A stretch of DNA of 18,489 bases from Acetobacteraceae bacterium (GTDB lineage Bacteria > Pseudomonadota > Alphaproteobacteria > Acetobacterales > Acetobacteraceae), in NCBI GenBank assembly GCA_947478535.1, contig CANJXD010000050.1, positions 1 to 18,489 on the forward strand. Reading direction: 5' to 3'. Every line of letters begins with the position of its first letter. Within the stretch, counting starts at the first letter, position 1. This document shows positions 1-6,820 of this stretch, piece after piece. The position numbers and the translations under genes were made by a program. Under the pieces are notes generated by a model that worked only from the letters and a program-made list of their open reading frames with translations, ran no database searches and was not told the origin of the DNA.

Positions 1-342
1 GCAGCAGGAAGGATCGGTCCATGGACCGCAGGCTGGTGAGGCGGGGACAAGTGCGAAGCACACCCTGTGTCGCACCGCCGATGGGCACCGTTTCGGTGCC
101 GCACATCGGCGGGAAAGAAGCCGGGATGCAGGGAACGCGGCGGCTTGCCGCTGCGTTCTCGGAAGATCCCGGTGCTCGCGGAAGATGGACGGCGATTGCA
201 TCGGCCTGGCGCGATACGGGATCCGCGCCGGTTGGCAATCGCACGCTTCGGTCTGCTTTCGCGGGCGCGGCGTGGCGAAAGCCATGTCAGCCCATCACCA
301 CCGGAACACCAATCACCGGATCACAACGGAGCTCCTGACCAC
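1..342. other. Gene-free leader region
   Basis: No reading frame here looks like a real protein; the open frames are shadows made by high GC. The stretch contains a perfect 14-bp palindrome at 15-28 (arms CGGTCCA/TGGACCG), a long hairpin at 75-112 and a weaker GC stem near 137-155. A GGAG at 328-331 is the likely ribosome site of the next gene. I could not find a convincing -35/-10 pair or a sigma-54 element. It is probably the intergenic region and 5' leader upstream of the histone-like gene. Confidence 0.6.
75..112. repeat. Strong inverted repeat (16-bp stem with a small bulge)
   Basis: Inner arms GGCACCG (84-90) and CGGTGCC (94-100) flank a TTT loop. Outer arms CCGCCGATG (75-83) and CATCGGCGG (104-112) continue the stem, with three unpaired bases (101-103) on one side. 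No T-run follows on either strand, so it is not a classic intrinsic terminator. It could be an end-of-transcript structure for a gene left of the window, an RNA leader element or a protein site. Confidence 0.6.
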
Positions 343-921
343 ATGACCGACATGATCGAGACCATCGAGACCACGGAAGCCGAGCCGCGCGCCCAGGCGA
401 TGGCGATGGCCGCCGCGAAGAAGACGGCGAAGAAGCCGGCTGCCAAGAAGCCGGCGGCGAAGAAGGCCGCGGCCAAGGCCGCGCCGAAGAAGGCCGCCGC
501 CAAGAAGCCGGCCGCCAAGAAGGCCGCGCCGAAGAAGGCCGCTGCCAAGAAGCCGGCCGCGAAGAAGGCTGCCGCGCCGAAGAAGGCCGCTGCCAAGAAG
601 CCGGCTGCCAAGAAGGCCGCGCCGAAGAAGGCCGTTGCCAAGGCTGCGCCGAAGAAGGCCGCTGCCAAGAAGGCTGCGCCGAAGAAGGCCGCTGCCAAGG
701 CTGCGCCGAAGAAGGCCGCTGCCAAGAAGGCCGCGCCGAAGAAGGCCGCTGCTCCGAAGGCTGCTGCCCCCAAGGCCGCCCCGAAGAAGGCCGCGAAGGC
801 TGCCGCCCCGTCCGCGCGCAGCGAAGCCGCCAAGAAGGGCGCCGCCACCCGCGCCGCGAAGAAGGCCGCCGCCGCCGCTGCCGCCGCTGCTCCGGCGCCG
901 ACGACCGAATCCTCGTCGTAA
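343..921 (+). CDS. Histone H1-like Lys/Ala-rich DNA-binding protein
   Basis: The product is 192 residues. A short acidic head (about residues 1-25, starting MTDMIETIE) is followed by about 130 residues built of AAKKPAAKK and APKKAAAKK units, then an alanine-rich tail ending TTESSS. Such strongly basic repeats resemble eukaryotic H1 tails, bacterial Hc1/Hc2-type proteins and the C-terminal tails of some HU proteins, all of which bind DNA without sequence specificity. There is no HU or other folded domain, so the protein is probably disordered and may compact the nucleoid. The ATG at 343 is chosen because GGAG lies 11 bases upstream and the frame before it reads as non-protein. A strong terminator follows, so it is probably monocistronic. 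The family call is by composition only. Confidence 0.8.
   Translation: MTDMIETIETTEAEPRAQAMAMAAAKKTAKKPAAKKPAAKKAAAKAAPKKAAAKKPAAKKAAPKKAAAKKPAAKKAAAPKKAAAKKPAAKKAAPKKAVAKAAPKKAAAKKAAPKKAAAKAAPKKAAAKKAAPKKAAAPKAAAPKAAPKKAAKAAAPSARSEAAKKGAATRAAKKAAAAAAAAAPAPTTESSS
412..803 (+). repeat. Degenerate Lys/Ala codon repeat within the histone-like gene
   Basis: Blocks of the type GCCGCCAAGAAG and GCGCCGAAGAAGGCC recur many times with small changes, encoding alternating AAKK and APKK units. Codon choice varies mainly between GCC, GCG and GCT for alanine, and lysine is nearly always AAG. Such a tract is prone to slippage and unequal recombination, so repeat number probably differs between strains. Confidence 0.8.
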
Positions 922-944
922 GACTACCGCCGATCCCGGCGAGG

Positions 945-977
945 GGGCGTCGTCCGCAATGCGGGCGGCGCCCTTTT
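945..977 (+). terminator. Intrinsic terminator of the histone-like gene
   Basis: The arm GGGCGTCGTCCGC (945-957) pairs with GCGGGCGGCGCCC (961-973) as a 13-bp stem with two G-U pairs and an AAT loop. TTTT follows at 974-977. It lies 23 bases after the stop codon at 921. This is the clearest Rho-independent terminator in the window. Confidence 0.85.
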
Positions 978-1032
978 CGCGTCGAGGGGTGTTCTCTTGC
1001 ATCGGCTGCATGGCCCGGAGCATTGCTGGGAG

Positions 1033-1503
1033 ATGCCTTTCACCATCCGCGCCCTGCCGCCCACCCAACGCCACCGCCTGGCACCGCTGCTCGCCCGCTA
1101 TGCGGAGGAGATGCGCGCGGCGCTGAACGGGGCCGCCATCGCCACGCCGGAAGCGCAGGCGGCGCTGCTGGCCGAACATCCCGCCGCGGAAGTGCTGGTG
1201 GCTGAGGATGTGTCGGGCGGCCTGGTTGGCTTCGCCATCCTGTTCGATCTGCCGGAGGTCGTCTTCGCGCGGCGCTGCGGCAACCTCGATGACCTGTTCG
1301 TCCGCGCTGATGCGCGCGGCCAGGGCATTGCGCGCGCGCTGATCGCCGCAGCCGTCACGCTTGGGCGCGAACGCGGATGGAGCCATCTGCGCTGGATCGT
1401 GCCGGAGTCCGATCGCGCCGCCATAGCGCTGTATGAGCGTATCGCGGAGCGCGCGGATTGGCGGAGCTACGTCATTCGCCTGGACGCGGAGGCGTCGCTA
1501 TGA
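1033..1503 (+). CDS. GNAT family N-acetyltransferase
   Basis: This is a 156-residue single-domain protein of the Gcn5-related acetyltransferase fold, which moves an acetyl group from acetyl-CoA to an amine. The acetyl-CoA motif A is visible near residues 85-105 as LDDLFVRADARGQGIARAL: the beta-4 strand is followed by the R-G-Q-G-I-A pyrophosphate loop. A motif-B-like SDRAAIALYERI follows, typical of the family's C-terminal part. The substrate cannot be told from sequence. An upstream TTG at 997 would add 12 residues; I prefer the ATG at 1033 because the fold begins there (MPFTIRAL) and GGAG lies 12 bases upstream. The stop codon falls inside a 24-bp tandem repeat. Confidence 0.85.
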   Translation: MPFTIRALPPTQRHRLAPLLARYAEEMRAALNGAAIATPEAQAALLAEHPAAEVLVAEDVSGGLVGFAILFDLPEVVFARRCGNLDDLFVRADARGQGIARALIAAAVTLGRERGWSHLRWIVPESDRAAIALYERIAERADWRSYVIRLDAEASL

Positions 1504-1550
1504 AGGGAAGCGGAGGCGTCGCTATGAAGGGACGCGGAGGCGTCGCTGTA
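1486..1550. repeat. 24-bp tandem repeat, about 2.6 copies
   Basis: The unit begins GCGGAGGCGTCGCTATGAAG and is 24 bp long. Copies lie at 1486-1509 and 1510-1533, with a partial third copy from 1534 to about 1547. The two full copies differ only at the last base. The period is a multiple of three, and the first copy carries the TGA stop of the acetyltransferase, so the last codons of that gene are part of the repeat. It fills the gap to the convergent otnC gene. Confidence 0.85.
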
Positions 1551-1554
1551 GCCT

Positions 1555-2199
1555 TCAGCCAAAGGTCGCCAGCAGGTCATCCACCTGGACGGGTGTCAGC
1601 CGCCGCACGCCGGGGACATCGCGCAGCAGCAGCGCGAGGCGCGCGGCTTCTTCCAATTCCTCGCTGGCATGCACGGCATCGACCAGCGTGGCGCCGCTGA
1701 CAACGGGGCCGTGATTGGCCAGCAGCAGCGCCTTGGCGACCTGCGCCGCCGCGAACACCGCCGGTTCCATCGCCGCGTCTCCAGGGCGGTAGTAGGGCAC
1801 GCAGGGCAGGCGGCGGCCGATGCGCATGACGAAGTAGGGCGTCAGCGGAGGGATCTCCGCATCGCCTCCCTCTGGCGCCAGGCAACTGATGGCGGTGGCG
1901 TGGGTGGAATGCAGATGCACCACGGCGCCCGCTTCCGGCCGCGCCGTCAGCACCGCGCGATGCAGGAAGACTTCCTTGGAGGGCTTGTCGCCGGACAGAT
2001 GCTGCCACGCCGGGCCGAGCTTGCTGATGCGCGCGGGGTCGAGCCGGCCGAGGCAGGAATTCGTCGGCGTCATCAGGTAGCCATCGGGCAGGCGCACGCA
2101 GATATTGCCCGCGCTGCCGACGGAATAGCCGCGGTCGAACAGCGATTTCCCGAGTTCGGCGAGTTGGGTCCGCAGCGCCGCTTCACTCATGCTGGCCAT
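1555..2199 (-). CDS. otnC: 3-oxo-tetronate 4-phosphate decarboxylase (class II aldolase family)
   Basis: The 214-residue product is a class II aldolase/adducin-family protein. In the acid-sugar pathway OtnC decarboxylates the 4-phosphate made by OtnK to give dihydroxyacetone phosphate. Visible are the substrate loop GSAGNICVRL near residues 28-37, TPTNSCLGRLDPARISKL, the SGDKPSKEV segment with the conserved Glu, the zinc-binding HLHSTHAT near residues 94-101, and a third zinc ligand in LLANHG. Length fits the family. The ATG at 2199 has AAGGG about 9 bases upstream; an alternative ATG lies at 2190. It begins 5 bases after the otnK stop and is the last gene of the operon. The otnK neighbour makes OtnC more likely than a fuculose- or ribulose-phosphate aldolase. 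Confidence 0.87.
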   Translation of the reverse strand: MASMSEAALRTQLAELGKSLFDRGYSVGSAGNICVRLPDGYLMTPTNSCLGRLDPARISKLGPAWQHLSGDKPSKEVFLHRAVLTARPEAGAVVHLHSTHATAISCLAPEGGDAEIPPLTPYFVMRIGRRLPCVPYYRPGDAAMEPAVFAAAQVAKALLLANHGPVVSGATLVDAVHASEELEEAARLALLLRDVPGVRRLTPVQVDDLLATFG

Positions 2200-2204
2200 C
2201 CGAT

Positions 2205-3494
2205 TCAGCCCTTCGCGCCTGCGGCGCTGCGGTCATCGGATGGTGCGAACGCCTTCAGGAAGAAGTCCCGCGCGCCGAAATTGCCGGACTTCAGCGCGAG
2301 GTGGATGCCCGCGGGTTCGGCATAGGTCCAGGGCACGCCGGGGTCGATCTCGGCACCGATGCGCAGCGTCGTGACACCAAGGCGGGAGACGACGGCACCG
2401 GAGGTTTCGCCACCCGCCACCACCAGCCGCGCCACGCCGCGCGCCACCAGCCCTTCCGCGATGGCGGCGAGTGCGTGTTCCACCAACGCGCCTGCGGCAT
2501 CCCGCCCCAGCTTCGCCTGCAGGGCCGCCACCTTCTCCGGCGCCGCGCTGGCGGCGATGATGAGGGGCGCGGTGGGGGAGAGCTTTCCCGCCGCCCAATC
2601 CAGCGCCTGCGCGGCAAGGGCTGCGGCGTCCGGTGTCGCCAGCGCATCCAACTCCAGCGTCGGCGCGTGGTCCCGGGCAAAACCGATCTGGCCGAGCGTG
2701 GCGCGCGAACAACTTCCGGCGAGGACGGCGCAGAGACCCTCCGCAGCGGGCAGCGTAGCCGCATCGCCGCGTTCGGGGAGCAGCCCGGCGCGGCGGAAAT
2801 TCGCGGGCAGCCCCATGGCGACGCCGGACCCGCCGGTGATCAGCGCGTGGCTTGCCGCGGCCTCGCCGATCGCCATCAGGTGGCTGTCGGACACGGCGTC
2901 GACGATGGCGTAGCGGCGCCCGCCTTCCTTCAGGCGGGTCATCGCATCGCGGATGGCGTTCGCGCCCTGCTCCACCACGGCGAAGAGCACGAGGCCGACC
3001 GCGCCTTCGGTCTGGCGGGACAGGATGCGGACGAGGTTCGCGTCCTTCATCGGCGTCAGCGGGTGGTTCTCCATCCCGCTTTCGTTGAGCAGCGTGCCGC
3101 CGACGAACAGGTGGCCCTGGTAGATGCTGCGGTTGTTGGCGGGGAAGGCGGGGCAGGCGAGGGCGAAGCCGGCGCCCATCCGCTTCAGAAGCGCATCCGC
3201 GACAGGGCCGATATTGCCTTCATCCGTGCTGTCGAAGGTGGAGCAATACTTGAAGAAGATCTGCTTCGCCCCGGCCGCAAGCAGGGCTTCCAGTGCCGCG
3301 AGGCTTTCGGCCACGGCATCGCGCACCGGCGTGGTGCGGGACTTCAGCGCGATGACGATGGCATCGGCCTCCGGCAGCGGGCCGGTGGGAACACCGATGA
3401 CCTGCACCGTCGCCATGCCGTTCCGGACCAGCATGGAGGCGAGGTCCGTGGCACCCGTGAAGTCATCCGCGATGCAGCCGAGGAGGAGCGCCAT
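2205..3494 (-). CDS. otnK: 3-oxo-tetronate kinase (DUF1537 family)
   Basis: The 429-residue product is a DUF1537 kinase, which phosphorylates 3-oxo-tetronates (four-carbon acid sugars) with ATP. The N-terminal substrate domain starts MALLLGCIADDFTGATDLA, the hallmark ADDFTGA motif of the family. The KYCSTFDSTDEGN segment follows near residue 85, then PAFPANNR. The C-terminal nucleotide-binding domain contains LVVAGGETSGAV and ends with LALKSGNFG. Length is typical. The ATG at 3494 lies 5 bases beyond the methyltransferase stop, with AAGGGA upstream. Genomes usually place otnK beside otnC and a dehydrogenase or isomerase. Here the pair instead ends a pterin-like modification operon and no OtnD-type dehydrogenase is present. 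Confidence 0.92.
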   Translation of the reverse strand: MALLLGCIADDFTGATDLASMLVRNGMATVQVIGVPTGPLPEADAIVIALKSRTTPVRDAVAESLAALEALLAAGAKQIFFKYCSTFDSTDEGNIGPVADALLKRMGAGFALACPAFPANNRSIYQGHLFVGGTLLNESGMENHPLTPMKDANLVRILSRQTEGAVGLVLFAVVEQGANAIRDAMTRLKEGGRRYAIVDAVSDSHLMAIGEAAASHALITGGSGVAMGLPANFRRAGLLPERGDAATLPAAEGLCAVLAGSCSRATLGQIGFARDHAPTLELDALATPDAAALAAQALDWAAGKLSPTAPLIIAASAAPEKVAALQAKLGRDAAGALVEHALAAIAEGLVARGVARLVVAGGETSGAVVSRLGVTTLRIGAEIDPGVPWTYAEPAGIHLALKSGNFGARDFFLKAFAPSDDRSAAGAKG

Positions 3495-3499
3495 GCTTT

Positions 3500-4378
3500 C
3501 TATCCCTTCTTGGGCGGCAGGCAGAGGACGTCGGTATGGCCGACACGCACCGCAAGCCTTTGCAGCCCGGCCTGCGCCCGGCGGTCCAGCGCCCAGCCCA
3601 TCAGCTTCGCGCGGCCGCGGCGTTCCTGCGCCAGCGCGGCGCGGGCATGACCATCGGCCAGCGCCGCGGCCATCTCCGGCTGCCGGCGGTCGATCACCCA
3701 GTCGCTCGCGGCGCGATGCACGGTGTAGCCATGCGCTTCGAAGGCCCTGGCGATCACGCCCGGCGCGCGGGCGCCCAGCGCGATGCCGCCAAAGCCCTTG
3801 TCCCGCAGCTGGTCCCGCGCGAAGCCGCGCGCCACCAGCGCATCACCGGGGTGGCCGGGCATGAAGCGCTCCCGCCCCGTCACGTTCAGCGCGGCGTAGA
3901 AGGGCAGGCGCTTGGCGGCGCAGGCGCCGGCGAGGCGCTGGATCCAGGCTTCGCTGACGAGGTCGCACAGCGCGGTGTTCACCACGGCATCGACTTGGTC
4001 GAGCGGCAGGTTGTCCGGCGCCTCCCGCAAATCCGCGATCAGGCCCTCGATCCGCCAGGCACCGTGCGGGGCGTGCACCAGCATCGTGCGGCGGCCTGGC
4101 CAGGTGGCGGGCCATTCCATATCCTCGGCGCGATCGCTGGTCGTCTCGAAGGCGCGGTCGATGAGGTCCGCATCCGCATCCACCAGCGTCCAGGCCTGGG
4201 CGCGGCCGATGAAGTGGCCGAGCCAACGGAGCAGGGAGCCCGTGCCGGCGCCGAGATCGAGGATGCGCGGCCGCTTCGGCAAGCTGTGGGAGAGCAGCAT
4301 AGCAAGGCCCGGGTCACGCGCCGCCGCATCGAAGGGCTCGCGCAGGTCGAGCCAGTCACCGTCAAAGTTCTCCGTCAT
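3500..4378 (-). CDS. Class I SAM-dependent methyltransferase
   Basis: The 292-residue product has a Rossmann methyltransferase core. Motif I is ILDLGAGTGS at residues 39-48, followed by an acidic SAM-ribose segment (LVDADADLID) and a motif-IV-like strand near VDAVVNTALCDLVS. It should methylate a small molecule or protein using S-adenosylmethionine; the acceptor cannot be deduced. The ATG at 4378 overlaps the glycosyltransferase TGA as ATGA, indicating translational coupling. It sits fifth in the operon, directly after the glycosyltransferase, so the likely acceptor is the product of the preceding steps. Longer open frames upstream of this ATG run inside the glycosyltransferase gene and are shadows. 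Confidence 0.85.
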   Translation of the reverse strand: MTENFDGDWLDLREPFDAAARDPGLAMLLSHSLPKRPRILDLGAGTGSLLRWLGHFIGRAQAWTLVDADADLIDRAFETTSDRAEDMEWPATWPGRRTMLVHAPHGAWRIEGLIADLREAPDNLPLDQVDAVVNTALCDLVSEAWIQRLAGACAAKRLPFYAALNVTGRERFMPGHPGDALVARGFARDQLRDKGFGGIALGARAPGVIARAFEAHGYTVHRAASDWVIDRRQPEMAAALADGHARAALAQERRGRAKLMGWALDRRAQAGLQRLAVRVGHTDVLCLPPKKG

Positions 4379-5415
4379 CTCGTCTGGTCCAGTTCCGCTG
4401 CGAAGGCCGTCGCGCGGTCCTCCCAGCGTGGCAGCTTCTGCCCGGCCTCCCAGGAAGCCGCCGCCATTTCCGCCCGCAGATCGGTATCGAAGATCGCGCG
4501 GCGCATCGCCTTGCCGAGCGAGACGACCTCCCCAGGCGGCGCGATGACGCCGGCGGCGATGGGCACGACCTCGGCGATCGCGCCACCGGTGGTGATGGCG
4601 ACGGGAATGCCGCGGGCCAGTGCCTCGGCGGCGGCCATGCCATAGCCTTCCCAGTAGGTCGCCAGCGCGAACAGGTCCGCGCCCCGCCACAGCGCATCCA
4701 GCGCATCGGGCTGCACTTCGCCCGCGAAGGTCACGCGCTGGGCGATGCCGAGGTCTTCCGCCAGCGCCCGCAGGCCATCGGCATGGACGGCATCGCGCGG
4801 CGCGCCGGCGATGGTCAGTGTCCAGTCGAGGTCGGGCAGCGTTGCCAGCGCCTTCAGCAGCACGTCATGCCCCTTGCGCGGCACCAGCGTGCCGATGGCG
4901 AGGATGGCGCAGCCGGGACCACCGGAGCCGGGCGCGCGGGGCGCGGGATCGGTGCCGGGTGCGACCACGCCGATGCGCGTGGGATCGACGCCGAACTCCT
5001 CCGGCAGGCGCCGCGCCGTCAGCGCGCTGGTGGCGACGAGGCGACCGAGGCGGGGGAAGATCGCGCGCTCGGCGTCCCGCAGCGCATCGCGCACCGGGCC
5101 GGGATTGCCGTGTTCGAGCGCCGTCGGGTGATGGATCAGCCCGACCGCACCGCGCCGGGCGAGTTCATCCGCCAGCGGCGCGAAGGCGGGCAGGCCGAGG
5201 CCATCAATGACGATGCGCGTGCCCTCCGCGATGCCCGCAAGCGCGGCGCGCGCCGAAGCCAGCGCCGCGTCATCCGGCAGCGGATGGCGGCCGGCGAGTT
5301 CGATGACATCGACCGTATGCCCCAGCCCGCGCAACCCGGCGACGAGGCGCCGGTCATAGCCATAGCCGCCGGAGATCGCCTCGAAGGGCGCGGGGAGGAG
5401 AAAGGCGATCCGCAT
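4375..5415 (-). CDS. GT4-type glycosyltransferase
   Basis: The 346-residue product is a GT-B glycosyltransferase of the GT4/Glycos_transf_1 type. The N-terminus MRIAFLLPAPFEAISGGYGY carries the acceptor-side glycine loop. The C-terminal half has ILAIGTLVPRKGHDVLLKAL and the E-x7-E nucleotide-sugar signature at residues 256-264 (EGYGMAAAE). These enzymes move a sugar from a nucleotide sugar to an acceptor; donor and acceptor are unknown. Family members occur in polysaccharide clusters, but here it stands alone among small-molecule genes, so a soluble acceptor such as a pterin is plausible. The ATG at 5415 is chosen over an in-frame upstream start at 5460 because the fold begins there and the earlier start lies inside the PTPS-like gene. 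Confidence 0.87.
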   Translation of the reverse strand: MRIAFLLPAPFEAISGGYGYDRRLVAGLRGLGHTVDVIELAGRHPLPDDAALASARAALAGIAEGTRIVIDGLGLPAFAPLADELARRGAVGLIHHPTALEHGNPGPVRDALRDAERAIFPRLGRLVATSALTARRLPEEFGVDPTRIGVVAPGTDPAPRAPGSGGPGCAILAIGTLVPRKGHDVLLKALATLPDLDWTLTIAGAPRDAVHADGLRALAEDLGIAQRVTFAGEVQPDALDALWRGADLFALATYWEGYGMAAAEALARGIPVAITTGGAIAEVVPIAAGVIAPPGEVVSLGKAMRRAIFDTDLRAEMAAASWEAGQKLPRWEDRATAFAAELDQTR

Positions 5416-5425
5416 GGCGCCAGCC

Positions 5426-5824
5426 TCAGACCGGGCCTTCGAAGGCGGCCCAGGCGACATGGCTTTCGCGGAGCAGGATCTTGAGCCCCGTCACCGCCTG
5501 GCCACCCTCGCCGAGCACGCCATCGCGGCAAGCCTGCGCGAGCAGGCCGTGGATGTGCAGGCAGAGATATTCGGTGGTGGTGTTCTTGCCCGCGAAGACG
5601 GGTTCGGCATCGAGGTTGCGGTAGTCCATCGGCGCGAGGATGGCGCGGAGGTGATCCTTCGCCAGGCCGATATCGACCAGCAGATGCAGGTCATCCAGCT
5701 TCGGCGCGCGGAATTCCGCCTCCACCACGAAGGTCGCGCCGTGCAGGCGCTGCGCCGGGCCGAAGGCATCGCCCCGGAAGCTGTGCGCGATCATGATGTG
5801 GTCAACAACCGTCAGGCTGAACAT
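5426..5824 (-). CDS. Divergent 6-pyruvoyl-tetrahydropterin synthase/QueD family protein
   Basis: The 132-residue product has the T-fold layout of PTPS/QueD, enzymes that convert dihydroneopterin triphosphate to pyruvoyl- or carboxy-tetrahydropterin. By-eye alignment gives His14 (IMIAHSF) and His28 (RLHGATF) as two zinc ligands, the NTTTE segment at 81-85 for the usual NPTSE, and Glu120 in LRESHVAW for the pterin-anchoring Glu. The third zinc His of HGH is Ala30, the catalytic Cys position is Ala24, and the Asp-His pair is Asp67-Tyr68. The fold is therefore kept while the normal catalytic set is lost, so plain PTPS or QueD activity is doubtful. The ATG at 5824 is preferred to a GTG at 5839. 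It lies 18 bases after the dehydrogenase stop and 10 bases before the glycosyltransferase start. Confidence 0.82.
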   Translation of the reverse strand: MFSLTVVDHIMIAHSFRGDAFGPAQRLHGATFVVEAEFRAPKLDDLHLLVDIGLAKDHLRAILAPMDYRNLDAEPVFAGKNTTTEYLCLHIHGLLAQACRDGVLGEGGQAVTGLKILLRESHVAWAAFEGPV

Positions 5825-5842
5825 CGGCGGCGGTCTCACTCG

Positions 5843-6820
5843 TTATATATAGGTGACAACGGGGCAGAGCGGTTGCGGCGCGCCGGGCGGCGGCAGCAAC
5901 ACCATGCCGAGGGATTGCGGCAGATCGGTGAAGCGCAGCACCGGCCCAGCCAGGGCATCGAGCCGCGGATCATCGAGCAGCGAGAGCGCCAGCGCCAGCC
6001 GATCCGCATAGCCGCGCTTCCCGCGCATCGCGGGCGAAACGCTGCCGACCTGCGTCGAGACGATGGTGAGGCGCTTGGCGTGGAAGGCTTCGCCCAGCGG
6101 CAGCGCGACCTCCTTGTCGCCATACCAGGAGGCCTCGACGATGCGGCCCTCAAAGCCGCAGCGCGTCAGCGCGAGGCGGAGGCCGGCCGGGCTGGCGGAG
6201 GCATGGATGATGAGGTCGCGCTCGGCCGGCGCATCCTCCGGCGCGCAGAAGCGCAGGCCGAGGGCGTCCGCGACCGCGCGGCGGCCAGGGTCGATATCGC
6301 AGATCGCGAGGTCGATGCCGGCGATGCGGGAGAGCAGGAAGGCGGCGAGCAGGCCGACGACGCCGGCGCCGATGACCAGCGCGCGTTCGCCAACCAGCGG
6401 CCGCGCATCCCACATCACATTGACCGCGGTCTCCATATTCGCCGCCATGACGGCGCGCTGGTCCGGTACGGCATCCGGCACGGGGATGCACATGGCGGCC
6501 GGGGCGAGGAAGGCGTCGTGGTGCGGGTGCAGGCAGAAGACGCGGCGCCCTAGCAACTCCGCAGGCCCGGCCAGCACATCGCCGACCGCCGCGTAGCCGT
6601 AGGAGATGGGAAAGGGGAAATCGCCATAGGGGATCGGCGCGCGCATCGCCGGCCATTGGCTTTCCGGCACACTTCCCTCGAAGACCAGGCGCTCCGTGCC
6701 GCGGGAGATGCCGCTGGCCCGCGTGCGGATCAGCGCCTGGTCGGGCGCGGGGCTGGCGAGCGCCACATCGCGCAGCGCGGCGCGGCGGGGCGCTTCCGTC
6801 CAGAGTTGGCGGGCTTTCAT
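5843..6820 (-). CDS. MDR-superfamily dehydrogenase lacking usual zinc ligands
   Basis: The 325-residue product matches the medium-chain dehydrogenase/reductase layout: an N-terminal GroES-like domain and a Rossmann domain with GAGVVG at 151-156 for NAD(P). The segment SGISRGTE (36-43) corresponds to the GxCGTD region of zinc alcohol dehydrogenases but has Ser39 where Cys is expected. The GHE motif is replaced by GYA (75-77), and the four-Cys structural zinc lobe is absent. It is thus probably a zinc-independent oxidoreductase, in the broad group annotated as zinc-binding dehydrogenase or BchC-like; the substrate is unknown. The ATG at 6820 overlaps the RibD-like TGA as ATGA. A longer frame upstream is a shadow of that gene. 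Confidence 0.82.
   Translation of the reverse strand: MKARQLWTEAPRRAALRDVALASPAPDQALIRTRASGISRGTERLVFEGSVPESQWPAMRAPIPYGDFPFPISYGYAAVGDVLAGPAELLGRRVFCLHPHHDAFLAPAAMCIPVPDAVPDQRAVMAANMETAVNVMWDARPLVGERALVIGAGVVGLLAAFLLSRIAGIDLAICDIDPGRRAVADALGLRFCAPEDAPAERDLIIHASASPAGLRLALTRCGFEGRIVEASWYGDKEVALPLGEAFHAKRLTIVSTQVGSVSPAMRGKRGYADRLALALSLLDDPRLDALAGPVLRFTDLPQSLGMVLLPPPGAPQPLCPVVTYI

Noticed and set aside
1..342. tRNA or other structured RNA gene in the left gene-free region
   Set aside because: No cloverleaf, T-loop or CCA end is visible; the hairpins do not fit a known RNA family that I recognise.
313..1386. Long minus-strand frames (357 and 175 residues) opposite the histone-like gene
   Set aside because: They are antisense readings of the Lys/Ala repeats and give low-complexity Leu/Arg/Gly or Ala/Phe strings with no family features.
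1486..1550. Tandem repeat as a CRISPR array
   Set aside because: Units are directly adjacent with no spacers and no cas genes are nearby.
2301..3650. 449-residue plus-strand frame opposite otnK
   Set aside because: It is antisense to a well-supported otnK gene, rich in Arg/Gly/His as expected for a GC-rich shadow, and has no recognisable motif.
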